A DNA stretch of 64,000 bases from Sphingobacterium sp. UBA7855 (GTDB taxonomy: Bacteria > Bacteroidota > Bacteroidia > Sphingobacteriales > Sphingobacteriaceae): positions 124,001 to 188,000 of the forward strand of contig DLST01000012.1 in NCBI GenBank assembly GCA_002500745.1, in the 5' to 3' direction. Made by a program: the position numbers and the translations under genes. Positions 36,344-45,375 of this stretch are shown in pieces. Positions within the stretch are counted from its first letter, which is position 1. Every line of letters starts with the position of its first letter. The notes under the pieces are model-generated. The model was not told the origin of the DNA. It searched no databases and saw nothing but the letters and a program-made list of their open reading frames with translations.

Positions 36344-38134
36344 CTATAAATTATTCTCATAATATTCCTTTATAAGATACCATGCTTTCTTTCGATAACC
36401 TTGATCCGAAACTAACCCTTTTCGATTCCATCCCCCTTGGTTAGTCGGATGAAAACGGAAAGGCGAACGGAAATCAAATAACAACCAAGGTGAGATTCCG
36501 CGTAGGTTCGGGATATGCTTAAACATTTGCAAGTTGTCTTTGTATAAAGTTGCTTGGTAATCTTCACTCCATGAACTTGCAACATCCTTTTCGCCCGCTT
36601 TTCCATAAAGGGCCTCCCCGCCGAATTCAGAGATAATCAAAGGCTGCCCTTTTGCCACATCCCATACAGCTTTATCAGGGGAAATCGGCCAATGGTGGTA
36701 CCAGCCTAAATATTTATTAACCGCTACCACATCCAGCTCTTTAATGAAAGGATCGTCCATGACAAAAATTTCTTTTTCTTTATTAAAACGAACCAGGTCA
36801 AAAGCAGCCGTAATAAGTCGTGTTGTGTCCATGTCTCGGCATGTTGCAATCAAGTGCCTGATGAAAGCATTTCTTGGCTGCGAAGGCTGGGTTTCGTTAG
36901 CTACCCCCCAAAAGGTAAGTGCGCAACGGTTTTTATCACGCGCGATCATTTCACGCATCATTTTAACCGCTTTTTTCTTGGTCGATTCATTTTCAAAATC
37001 GATCCCCTGCCAAATGGGAATTTCTTCCCACAACATGAAACCCATTTTTTCTGCCATTCGCACGATATATTCATTTTGTGGATAATGTGCCAAGCGAATC
37101 ATGTTACAGCCCAAAGCCTTAGCTTCCGAAAGCAACATCAACGCGTCTGACTGCGAAAAAGCACGGCCTTCACGCTGAGGTATTTCCTCATGAAATGAAA
37201 TCGACTTCAGAAAAATAGGTTGGCCATTCAGCAAAATATCTTCCCCCTTCACCCCAATATTACGAAAGCCGATCTCCTCCTCTATTTTGTCAGTTTGGGT
37301 AGATATCTTGACATGATATAATTTTGGTGCAGCTGGCGACCAACGTTTGATTTTTGTTGATGTAAAAGACGTTTCTACTTCTCCGAAAGCATTCGTCTCA
37401 AGGGTTTGTCTTAGTTGTAATTCTGGTATTTCGATGGTTACGGAAGAATTGGCCAACTTTTCTGAAAGTTTTACCTGAGCATTGATTTTATCGCCTCTGT
37501 TCTTGTCCAATTGGATAAAATAATCGTCAATAAAAACTTTCGGTGTGCTGACCAGAAAAACATCACGGGTAATGCCGCCGTAGTTCCACCAATCAAACGC
37601 CATTGCTGGAATGGCATCTATTCGACGGGTATTATTGACCTCAACGACCAAAAAATTATTATTTTCTTTAACAGCATCTGTTATTTCAACCTGAAACGGA
37701 GTAAAGCCTCCTTCATGTTGTCCGATCTCTTTGCCATTGAGATAAATACGACAACGGTAACTTACAGCAGCAAAATATAAAAACAGCCTTTCTCCGCTTA
37801 CTTTCACTGCATCGAACTTACGGCCATACCAAATGGTACCTTCATAGTATTTAAGTTCAGGCATCTGGCTGTTCCAATCCGAAGGCACGTTTAAACGAAT
37901 ACCATTTTCGAAAGCATATTCGTAGAAATCAGTCTTGTTTTCCGGTTTCTTATTGAGATAGATTTTGTTTTTCCTACCCTGGTCATATAAATCGACAATG
38001 GCATCCCACTTACCATTTAATAATTGTACACGCCTACCATACACATTAGTCATATTTTGCTGAGCAACAAGATGAAATGCTAACAGATTAAAAAATAGAG
38101 ACAATACCAAAGATAGATTGATCAGCTTTACCAT
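36344..38134 (-). CDS. Secreted GH2 family glycoside hydrolase, short form
   Basis: The 596-residue protein contains only the three core GH2 domains: jelly roll (about 40-195), Ig-like (200-295) and TIM barrel (300-590). Glu414 in GVANETQ is the acid/base and Glu503 in IISEFGG the nucleophile. The pattern MIRLAHYPQNEY at the barrel start is typical of beta-glucuronidase/galactosidase-type members. A signal peptide covers residues 1-24. It lies between the DUF4832 paralogue (34-bp gap) and the larger GH2 gene (6 bp). Two different GH2 enzymes in one operon suggest a substrate with more than one beta-linked side group; this is inference. Confidence 0.9.
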   Translation of the reverse strand: MVKLINLSLVLSLFFNLLAFHLVAQQNMTNVYGRRVQLLNGKWDAIVDLYDQGRKNKIYLNKKPENKTDFYEYAFENGIRLNVPSDWNSQMPELKYYEGTIWYGRKFDAVKVSGERLFLYFAAVSYRCRIYLNGKEIGQHEGGFTPFQVEITDAVKENNNFLVVEVNNTRRIDAIPAMAFDWWNYGGITRDVFLVSTPKVFIDDYFIQLDKNRGDKINAQVKLSEKLANSSVTIEIPELQLRQTLETNAFGEVETSFTSTKIKRWSPAAPKLYHVKISTQTDKIEEEIGFRNIGVKGEDILLNGQPIFLKSISFHEEIPQREGRAFSQSDALMLLSEAKALGCNMIRLAHYPQNEYIVRMAEKMGFMLWEEIPIWQGIDFENESTKKKAVKMMREMIARDKNRCALTFWGVANETQPSQPRNAFIRHLIATCRDMDTTRLITAAFDLVRFNKEKEIFVMDDPFIKELDVVAVNKYLGWYHHWPISPDKAVWDVAKGQPLIISEFGGEALYGKAGEKDVASSWSEDYQATLYKDNLQMFKHIPNLRGISPWLLFDFRSPFRFHPTNQGGWNRKGLVSDQGYRKKAWYLIKEYYENNL

Positions 38135-38168
38135 AATAGATGTTATTTTTTTATAGAATCTTCTTTTT

Positions 38169-39740
38169 CTATTTTACCCGTATAACCGACAGTTTGGTCC
38201 AGCCCTGCGGAGTTAACTCTTCATTGAGTGCGAGTTGAATTGCTGGTTTACTATCTTTTGTCGTATCTACAATGGCGACAGCCCAGCTATAAATTCCGGC
38301 AGGTAGATCTATTTTTGCTTTTAGGTTGTAATTCACACCAGCACCTTTCAACCATACAGACGGTTCGCTTTGATGATCAATAAAAATCTTCTTCACATGC
38401 CCGCTCGCATCTAACAACGCAAAAGCTACTTTATATTTATAGTTCCACTGTGGAATATTATTTGGTAGGTAACCCCAGCCCATATTTTGCCAACGATGGG
38501 AAATTAAGGCTGCAGCACCAGAACGGATATCTTGCGGCAATTTGATCTGGTCCGGATAGACACGATATCCTCCCTCTACAGTAAATCGTTGAACCAGATC
38601 AAAGGACTTAAACCAAGACTCCGTTTCCCCGCCCGCTCTAAAATCCATCATATTCACATGCGCTTCAGCCGACAAATCAAACTCTCCCTTCCTTACATCC
38701 TCGTCGTGCCCTTCTCTATATTTTCCACTGGGATCTGTCCAATAACGATGCTTCCCCGGAGCAATAATCCAGCCGCCCTCCATAATGATGGGGCGTTTGA
38801 AATTCCATTTCTTGGCAAAATTCTTTTCCCATCCCTGATAATAACCTGTCATACCAAAAGCATCTTGGCGCAGACTATAGCCTTTATCAATGGCTTTCTC
38901 CAATAGGCGTTCGCTGTTTGGATTTACAGCTCCCCAACTTTCGGGATGCCCTACCAAACGATGGTAGTTAATAACTAAAGGAACTTTGGTGAAGGCTTTA
39001 GCATATAAGTTGGTTACCCAATCCAAGGTCTCTTCCTTTATTTTTTCAGTACTTTCGGGAGTTGCTGTTTTAGGATCTTCATAAACTACATAATGTGCCT
39101 CGCCCCATTTTCCCAAGCCATACGCATCAATAAATGACGTTTTTTCAGAATCATTAAATTCTTGAGCTAAGGCGCTTATAAATTTGCTATAATACTTTCT
39201 AAATACCGCATCCTGCGGATAGGGAGTTTGCCTATCTGGATGGTTTTCATTTTCCAGATAATATTTAGCGCCTTGATCAAAAACAAATTTCGGTGTATTT
39301 TGACCTTGGTCGCGACCATCAACAACAATGCGGAGTGCGATGGGCAACCCTCTCTTTTGAGCGCCTTTCAGAAGCTTCCCAATTTTGGACTTTGGATCAT
39401 TCCAGGCATAAACACCGTCACTGGGATTCAGCGATGACCAACTTGTGCGTACATAACATGCGGAGGCATAATCAATGACTTTTACTTTCTTACCCAAGGC
39501 TGGCACAAAATATTCGATATCCCAATACGTATCATCTGCATTGCGCGGCGCATACATTACCCATCCATTTAAAGGATTGCGCAAGACTGATTGACCATCG
39601 TACTTTGGCTTTAATAGGATATACGCTGAATTGTTTGAATTGCTTTCACTTTTTTGAGAGAAGCCAGACAAAGCGGATGTACAAAATAAGAGTGACAAAA
39701 TACTTATTATACCATGAAAGATTATTTTTCTGTTTATCAT
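38169..39740 (-). CDS. DUF4832 family secreted protein, putative glycoside hydrolase (GH2 operon)
   Basis: The 523-residue protein is a close paralogue of the lipoprotein at 19288-20850. It shares NPLNGWVMY, YASACY, RIVVDGRDQG, Glu214 in KWGEAH and Glu321 in IIMEGGW, with similar spacing throughout. It lacks the lipobox: the N-terminus is an ordinary Sec signal ending near SGFSQ, so it should be periplasmic or released. It is the first gene of the four-gene operon that also holds two GH2 enzymes and the GH35 module. The predicted promoter lies at 39863-39931. A surface and a periplasmic form of the same enzyme, induced together, would allow stepwise attack on one polymer. Confidence 0.75.
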   Translation of the reverse strand: MINRKIIFHGIISILSLLFCTSALSGFSQKSESNSNNSAYILLKPKYDGQSVLRNPLNGWVMYAPRNADDTYWDIEYFVPALGKKVKVIDYASACYVRTSWSSLNPSDGVYAWNDPKSKIGKLLKGAQKRGLPIALRIVVDGRDQGQNTPKFVFDQGAKYYLENENHPDRQTPYPQDAVFRKYYSKFISALAQEFNDSEKTSFIDAYGLGKWGEAHYVVYEDPKTATPESTEKIKEETLDWVTNLYAKAFTKVPLVINYHRLVGHPESWGAVNPNSERLLEKAIDKGYSLRQDAFGMTGYYQGWEKNFAKKWNFKRPIIMEGGWIIAPGKHRYWTDPSGKYREGHDEDVRKGEFDLSAEAHVNMMDFRAGGETESWFKSFDLVQRFTVEGGYRVYPDQIKLPQDIRSGAAALISHRWQNMGWGYLPNNIPQWNYKYKVAFALLDASGHVKKIFIDHQSEPSVWLKGAGVNYNLKAKIDLPAGIYSWAVAIVDTTKDSKPAIQLALNEELTPQGWTKLSVIRVK

Positions 39741-39862
39741 TTCGTATCAGAATATATTATGATGTGTATTGGTTATTGGTTACTGTATTTCCCCCTTTCC
39801 GCAGCCCACTACTGCAGTTTATAACTTATTGGGCTGATCTAATGATTTATTGAGGTACGGTA

Positions 39863-39931
39863 CAAAAATAGCCATAGTGGATTGACAGGAGGGTACTGAA
39901 TCGTTCAGAAATGGTTCATTTTTGTACAAAA
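39863..39931 (-). promoter_or_regulatory. Promoter and hybrid-regulator operator of the GH2 operon
   Basis: On the minus strand 39863-39870 reads TATTTTTG, a full -7 box. The operator half-sites GTTC (39903-39906) and GTAC (39924-39927) are 21 bp apart, with AAATGGTT at 39909-39916 and TTTTGTACAAAA at 39920-39931, in register with the copy at 27189-27217. The near half-site is 33 bp from the -7 box (32 in the other copy). The leader before the gene at 39740 would be about 115 nt. The rest of the 440-bp gap (39741-40180) has no gene; it must also hold the promoter of the plus-strand susC. Confidence 0.6.
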
Positions 39932-40180
39932 AAGGCTCTAAGCTTCTCATATGACACAGCCGCCAATGAAATTAAACGAAGATCATTAGTCCCTGATATT
40001 TTTATACGTTGAACACTTTAGAAAATTCGCTGAATATCTTAAAGATAAGTTTCGGCAGAAAAACATGGGGAAAAAGACGATTTCACCCCCTTCTTTTGCT
40101 GTAAATCCCCTCGAATTATACAGTCTATTGTGACGATAATTGTATCAACATAACTCAATTTATAACCAAAATTCTTATTA

Positions 40181-43100
40181 ATGAAAAGATGGAAGAAGAT
40201 TAAATCTCGTCTAGGAATTTTTATGTTTCTAATGACGGCAACTTGTTGTGCAGCCCTTGCTCAACAAGTTCGGGTACAAGGAAAGGTCTCCTCAGAAAAT
40301 GACGGCACAGCCTTATCAGGCGTCACAGTAAGTGTTTTGGGGGGCACTCTTCGGGTATCCACGGACGGAAATGGTCGATATGTACTAAATGCCAGCAAAA
40401 CGGCAACATTAGTATTCAGTAGTGTCGGCTATGCCCGCCAAGAAATTTCCTTGATCGGAAAAAAAATAGATGCCAATAACACCATCACCTTAGATGCTCA
40501 GATCAAACTAAATGAAAATGTTATTGATGATGTTGTTGTTACGGGTTTTGGACAACGTGAAAAAAGAGCTTCTGTTGTCGGCTCCGTAACCACCATTAAC
40601 CCAAAGGAATTAAAAGGACCAACAAGCAACCTGACAACGATGCTTGCGGGAAGGGTTGCTGGTATGATTGCCTTTCAACGCAGCGGTGAGCCTGGATCTG
40701 ATAATGCGAATTTCTTTATTCGGGGACTTGGAAGTTTTGGTACCGGAAAACAAGACCCATTGATTCTCATCGATAACATCGAATCTTCACCGACCGATAT
40801 GGCCCGCTTACAGCCCGATGATATTGCGAGCTTTTCTGTGCTTCGCGATGCCAATGCGGCCGCCATGTATGGTGCCCGGGGTGCAAACGGCGTCGTTCTG
40901 ATCACCACAAAACTGGGTAAAGAAGGGGCTACAAAATTTGAATTCCGCACCGAAAGTAATATTTCTACGAATACGCGCAATTTTAAATTTGCGGATAACA
41001 TCCGCTATATGGAAATGGCCAACGAGGCTTATCTAACTCGTCCGGCTGATGCCGCCAGCGGACAGGGACTTCCCTATTGGCAGAACAAAATTGATCATAC
41101 ACGAGCCGGAGACAATCCGCTACTGTATCCAAATAACAATTGGATTGACCAACTCATAAAAGACTACACCTTAAACCAACGCAACAACTTAAATATCAGC
41201 GGCGGTGGAGCAAAAGCCAAATACTATCTGTCGGGCACCTATAATATCGATAACGGTATTTTAAAGATGAACGGAATCAACAATTTCAATAACAATATCA
41301 AGTTAAAAAATTACTCCGTCCGTTCAAATGTTGATATCAACTTTACCCCTACAACGACGGGTATAGTACGTGTATATGCCCAGTTTGACGATTACAATGG
41401 ACCAATCGGCAGCACAGACGAAAATGGAAGCCGCATCAATGGTGGAGCTGCGACCTTCAGACGCGCCATCTGGTCGAATCCGGTCATGTTCCCGGCGATC
41501 TATCCGTCTTCGTATATGCCTTACATGAATCATCCTTTGTTTGGTAATGCACTCAATAGAAATGGTGGTTTATTTGTGAATCCGTATGCTGAAATGGTCC
41601 GTGGTTATCAAGAATTTAATACGTCCACGATCATGCCACAGATTCAAATTAATCAAAATCTGAATGCATTGATTCCAGGTTTGAGCCTTACAGCCATGAC
41701 TTACCTAAAACGCTATGCCTATTTTGAAGTAAATCGCAAATATAACCCTTTCTATTACACCGCATCTGCTGATGCCTATGGCGATTTAAGCCTGCGCGTC
41801 ATGAACGATGGGTCACTGGGATCGATCGGTACGGTCGGTACCGAATACCTCGATTATTCGGAATCTGCAAAAGAAGTCAACTCGATGTTTTACGCACATG
41901 CAATTGCGAGCTATAATCATGCTTTTGGGAAGCATAATGTAGGGGCCACAGTCATCGGATTAGTTCAGAATTCATTGAGTGGGAATGCCGGGAATTTGCA
42001 ATTGTCTCTGCCTTCACGCAATATCGGTCTTTCTGGTCGCTTTTCTTACAATTTCGATGATCGTTATATTGCCGAATTCAACTTTGGTTACAATGGTTCA
42101 GAACGCTTTGCCAAAAATCGTCGCTTAGGTTTTTTCCCTTCCTTTGGGCTTAGTTACAATATATCTAATGAAGCATTTTTTGAACCTGTCAAAGACGTCA
42201 TCTCAAAACTAAAAATTCGAGCGACGCATGGTTTTGCCGGTAACGACCAGATAGGCCGTTCGCAAGATCGCTTTTTCTATTTATCTGATGTAAATATGAA
42301 CGATTTTCCGATCGGATTTGGTGAGCTTTCGGGCTATAACAGACCGACCATTGCCATTCGTCGTTATGCCAATCAGGATATCACTTGGGAACGATCGCGG
42401 CAGACAAACTTAGGACTTGAACTAGGCCTCTTTAAAGATTTCGAATTAAATGTAGATGTGTACAAACAAATACGTAGCAACATTCTCACCGGTCGATCTT
42501 ATATACCAAGTACCATGGGACTTCGTGCTCCTATTGTTGCCAATACCAATAAAGCAGAAAGTAAAGGGGTAGATCTTACGCTAAATTATAACAAGAATTT
42601 CGGCGACAGCTGGTATATTCAGGGCCGGGGAACGATGACCTACGCCGTGAGCAAAAAATTGATCGTGGATGAACCTGCTTACAAAGAGGCTAGCCGCTAT
42701 ACGGTAGGAACTTCAGCATCCCAAGAGTTTGGTTACATCGCTGAAAGACTATTTGTGGATGACCAAGAAGTACTGAATTCTCCTGTACAGTTCGGAAAAC
42801 CAGGGTTGGATTATCTTGGAGGCGATATCAAATACCGTGACGTCAATGGCGATGGACAGATTACAGATCTAGATCGTGTCGCGATTGGTTACCCAACAAC
42901 ACCTGAAATGATCTATGGATTTGGTGGTACTGTGGGTGGAAAAGGCTTAGACTTTAGCTTTTACTTTCAAGGTTCTGCACGCTCCTCTTTTTTCATAAAT
43001 TCTGAGAATATCTCTCCTTTCTATTTAAATGGTGGTTCACAAAATGGGCTTTTACAGGTCATTGCTGATAGCTATTGGAGTGAGGAAAATCGTAATCTTT

Positions 43101-43390
43101 ATGCCTTTTGGCCTCGCCTAAGTGAAAACATTATTGCAAATAATAATCAGAGAAGTACCTGGTGGATGCGCAGTGGAGCTTTCTTGAGATTGAAAACGGT
43201 TGAAGTCGGCTATACTTTCAAAGAAAGTTTGATGAAACGTATCAGAGCAAAAAACCTACGGGTTTATGCCAATGGAATGAATTTATTTGCCTTAAGCTCC
43301 TTTAAGATGTGGGATGTCGAAATGGGAGGAAAAGGAATAGGCTATCCGATTCAGTCCGTTTACAACATTGGTTTACAACTGGGCTTTTAA
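40181..43390 (+). CDS. SusC/RagA TonB-dependent outer-membrane transporter (PUL B)
   Basis: The 1069-residue oligosaccharide importer has a signal peptide ending near residue 27 (AALAQQ). A carboxypeptidase-like domain (about 30-105), the DDVVVTGFG TonB-box region near 125, the plug (about 135-250, GARGANGVVLITTK) and the barrel with terminal phenylalanine follow. It is clearly different from the PUL A transporter, with low similarity outside family motifs, so it should import a different ligand. It opens a five-gene plus-strand operon. Its control region is shared back to back with the GH2 operon. A 21-bp-spaced imperfect repeat (CGTTGAA at 40007, CGCTGAA at 40028) lies upstream, but its role is uncertain. 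Confidence 0.95.
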   Translation: MKRWKKIKSRLGIFMFLMTATCCAALAQQVRVQGKVSSENDGTALSGVTVSVLGGTLRVSTDGNGRYVLNASKTATLVFSSVGYARQEISLIGKKIDANNTITLDAQIKLNENVIDDVVVTGFGQREKRASVVGSVTTINPKELKGPTSNLTTMLAGRVAGMIAFQRSGEPGSDNANFFIRGLGSFGTGKQDPLILIDNIESSPTDMARLQPDDIASFSVLRDANAAAMYGARGANGVVLITTKLGKEGATKFEFRTESNISTNTRNFKFADNIRYMEMANEAYLTRPADAASGQGLPYWQNKIDHTRAGDNPLLYPNNNWIDQLIKDYTLNQRNNLNISGGGAKAKYYLSGTYNIDNGILKMNGINNFNNNIKLKNYSVRSNVDINFTPTTTGIVRVYAQFDDYNGPIGSTDENGSRINGGAATFRRAIWSNPVMFPAIYPSSYMPYMNHPLFGNALNRNGGLFVNPYAEMVRGYQEFNTSTIMPQIQINQNLNALIPGLSLTAMTYLKRYAYFEVNRKYNPFYYTASADAYGDLSLRVMNDGSLGSIGTVGTEYLDYSESAKEVNSMFYAHAIASYNHAFGKHNVGATVIGLVQNSLSGNAGNLQLSLPSRNIGLSGRFSYNFDDRYIAEFNFGYNGSERFAKNRRLGFFPSFGLSYNISNEAFFEPVKDVISKLKIRATHGFAGNDQIGRSQDRFFYLSDVNMNDFPIGFGELSGYNRPTIAIRRYANQDITWERSRQTNLGLELGLFKDFELNVDVYKQIRSNILTGRSYIPSTMGLRAPIVANTNKAESKGVDLTLNYNKNFGDSWYIQGRGTMTYAVSKKLIVDEPAYKEASRYTVGTSASQEFGYIAERLFVDDQEVLNSPVQFGKPGLDYLGGDIKYRDVNGDGQITDLDRVAIGYPTTPEMIYGFGGTVGGKGLDFSFYFQGSARSSFFINSENISPFYLNGGSQNGLLQVIADSYWSEENRNLYAFWPRLSENIIANNNQRSTWWMRSGAFLRLKTVEVGYTFKESLMKRIRAKNLRVYANGMNLFALSSFKMWDVEMGGKGIGYPIQSVYNIGLQLGF

Positions 43391-43412
43391 TGTTAACTAC
43401 AACCGAGAAATA

Positions 43413-45341
43413 ATGAAAAATAAAAATATGAAAAAGACAGCCACCTATATCGCATGCCTCTTGTTTAGTGCTTTTGGTGTTTCTGCCTGCAAAGATTATA
43501 TCGACGTCGTTCCGGATAATGTGGCGACAATTGACAACGCCTTTTCCCTGCGAAATGAAGCTGAGAAATTTCTCTTCACTTGTTATAGATGGTTACCAAA
43601 TAATTCGGATGCTCAAAGCAACATAGGATTTCTCGCTGGCGACGAAGTCTGGCTACCTGTCGCCCAACGTGAAATCTATCCGGCTAACAACTGGCGAATC
43701 GCCCGCGGCGGACAAAATGTGAATCAACCGCTAGTAGACTCTTGGAGAGGTGGCTTATGGATCGCTATCCGAGATTGTAATATCTTTTTGGAAAATGTTT
43801 CTGATCTATCTAAAGTACCTGATCTCTCCGTTGATGATCGTTCGCGATGGATTGGAGAGGTATTGTTTCTAAAAGCGTATTACCATTATTTATTATTGCG
43901 CCAATATGGCCCAATTCCTGTGGTTGAAAATAATATATCACTTGATGCAAACCAGTCAGCTGTACGCGTAGAACAACGTCCTGTGGATGAGGTTGTCAAT
44001 TATATCGTTACTTTGTTAGATTCCGCAGCGCAAAAAGCTGTTCCCTTAATTATTCCGAACAAAGCAGCAGAATTAGGCCGTGTGACAAAACCCATCATCC
44101 AGGCTGTAAAAGCTGAAGTATTGCTCACTGCGGCGAGCCCTTTATTCAATGGAAATACAGATTATCAGTCCATGCGCAATAGCAAAGGTGAACAGCTTTT
44201 CAATCCTTCCTACGATGCCTCAAAATGGACCAGGGCTGCTGAAGCCGCTAAAGCTGCAATTGAATCTGCCGATGCGGCGGGAATCCGTTTCTTCCCTTTC
44301 AATAAGGCTGAATATGGGCAGTTTAAGATGAGCGATGCAACAGCAAAGGTGCTAGGTATTAATTTAGCGTTCAATGAGCGCTGGTCTGCTGAACACATTT
44401 GGGCAAACCCGAATTATCAGGCATGGAATATACAGCGAGATGCGATGCCCCTGTTAACTCCAGAGGCAGTGGTCGGTACAGCAAGGCAGCACCTAAGCGC
44501 GCCGTTGAAAATTGCAGAAATGTTTTATACAAAAAATGGTGTACCCATCAACGAAGATAAAACATTAGACTTTAACGATAAGTCGACCTTACGTGTGGCC
44601 ACCGCTGCAGATCGCTACTATATCAAAGAAGGATATACCACGGCACGTTTAAACTTCGACCGCGAACCACGCTTTTATGCTGACCTGGGTTTTGACGGGG
44701 GTATCTGGTTTAAGTTTGATACTAAAAGCCTCTCAGATGAAGATACCTATTATGTGCAGGCAAAGTTAAATCAGCCTGCCGGCGCAAATAATCATGGATG
44801 GATCAATGAAACTGGATATTTTCTTAAAAAATTAGTCAACTGGGAGCAAGCTTTCAGTAGCAATGGTGTCAGTTATAAATCCTACCCTTGGCCAGATATG
44901 CGCCTAAGCGATATTTATCTGATGTATGCTGAGGCGTTGAATGAAGCCAACGGTCCTTCAGCTGATGTTTACGCGTATTTAGACCGCATTCGTGAACGTG
45001 CAGGAATCCCGGGTGTATTATCTTCTTGGAGTCAATTTTCTTCAAACCCTGACAAGCCTACAACCAAAGAGGGGCTCCGCGAAATTATCCAACGGGAGCG
45101 CATGATCGAATTGGCCTTTGAAGGAAAACGTTATTGGGACTTAAGACGCTGGAAATTGGCCGTCAAATATTTCAATCAAAACATTACCGGATGGAGTGTA
45201 AACCAAGAGGTCAGCGCAGATTACTACCAGATAAGAACCTTATTTCAGCAGACATTTGTAGCACCTAGAGATTATTTCTGGCCAATTGCTCAAGGCGAAT
45301 TAACCGTAAATCCTTCATTGACACAAAGTCTTGGTTGGTAG
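43413..45341 (+). CDS. SusD/RagB family nutrient-binding lipoprotein (PUL B)
   Basis: This is the surface lid protein for the transporter just upstream. I chose the ATG at 43413, not the upstream start at 43368 inside the susC 3' end, because it places a signal peptide with lipobox VSAC (Cys26) correctly. Helical TPR-type segments follow (GEVLFLKAYYHYLLLRQYG, near 150). The C-terminal pattern LMYAEALNEANG, IIQRERMIELAFEGKRYWDLRRW (written as IIQRERMIELAFEGK then RYWDLRRW) and a final DYFWPIAQGEL is typical of RagB-type SusD. The 642-residue length is at the upper end of the family. It begins 22 bp after susC. Confidence 0.94.
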   Translation: MKNKNMKKTATYIACLLFSAFGVSACKDYIDVVPDNVATIDNAFSLRNEAEKFLFTCYRWLPNNSDAQSNIGFLAGDEVWLPVAQREIYPANNWRIARGGQNVNQPLVDSWRGGLWIAIRDCNIFLENVSDLSKVPDLSVDDRSRWIGEVLFLKAYYHYLLLRQYGPIPVVENNISLDANQSAVRVEQRPVDEVVNYIVTLLDSAAQKAVPLIIPNKAAELGRVTKPIIQAVKAEVLLTAASPLFNGNTDYQSMRNSKGEQLFNPSYDASKWTRAAEAAKAAIESADAAGIRFFPFNKAEYGQFKMSDATAKVLGINLAFNERWSAEHIWANPNYQAWNIQRDAMPLLTPEAVVGTARQHLSAPLKIAEMFYTKNGVPINEDKTLDFNDKSTLRVATAADRYYIKEGYTTARLNFDREPRFYADLGFDGGIWFKFDTKSLSDEDTYYVQAKLNQPAGANNHGWINETGYFLKKLVNWEQAFSSNGVSYKSYPWPDMRLSDIYLMYAEALNEANGPSADVYAYLDRIRERAGIPGVLSSWSQFSSNPDKPTTKEGLREIIQRERMIELAFEGKRYWDLRRWKLAVKYFNQNITGWSVNQEVSADYYQIRTLFQQTFVAPRDYFWPIAQGELTVNPSLTQSLGW

Positions 45342-45375
45342 CCCTTTTCAATTTTATCCTTAAAGTCACAACGAA

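Noticed and set aside
43368..43412. Upstream start for the PUL B susD at 43368
   Set aside because: It lies inside the susC 3' end and would bury the lipoprotein signal.
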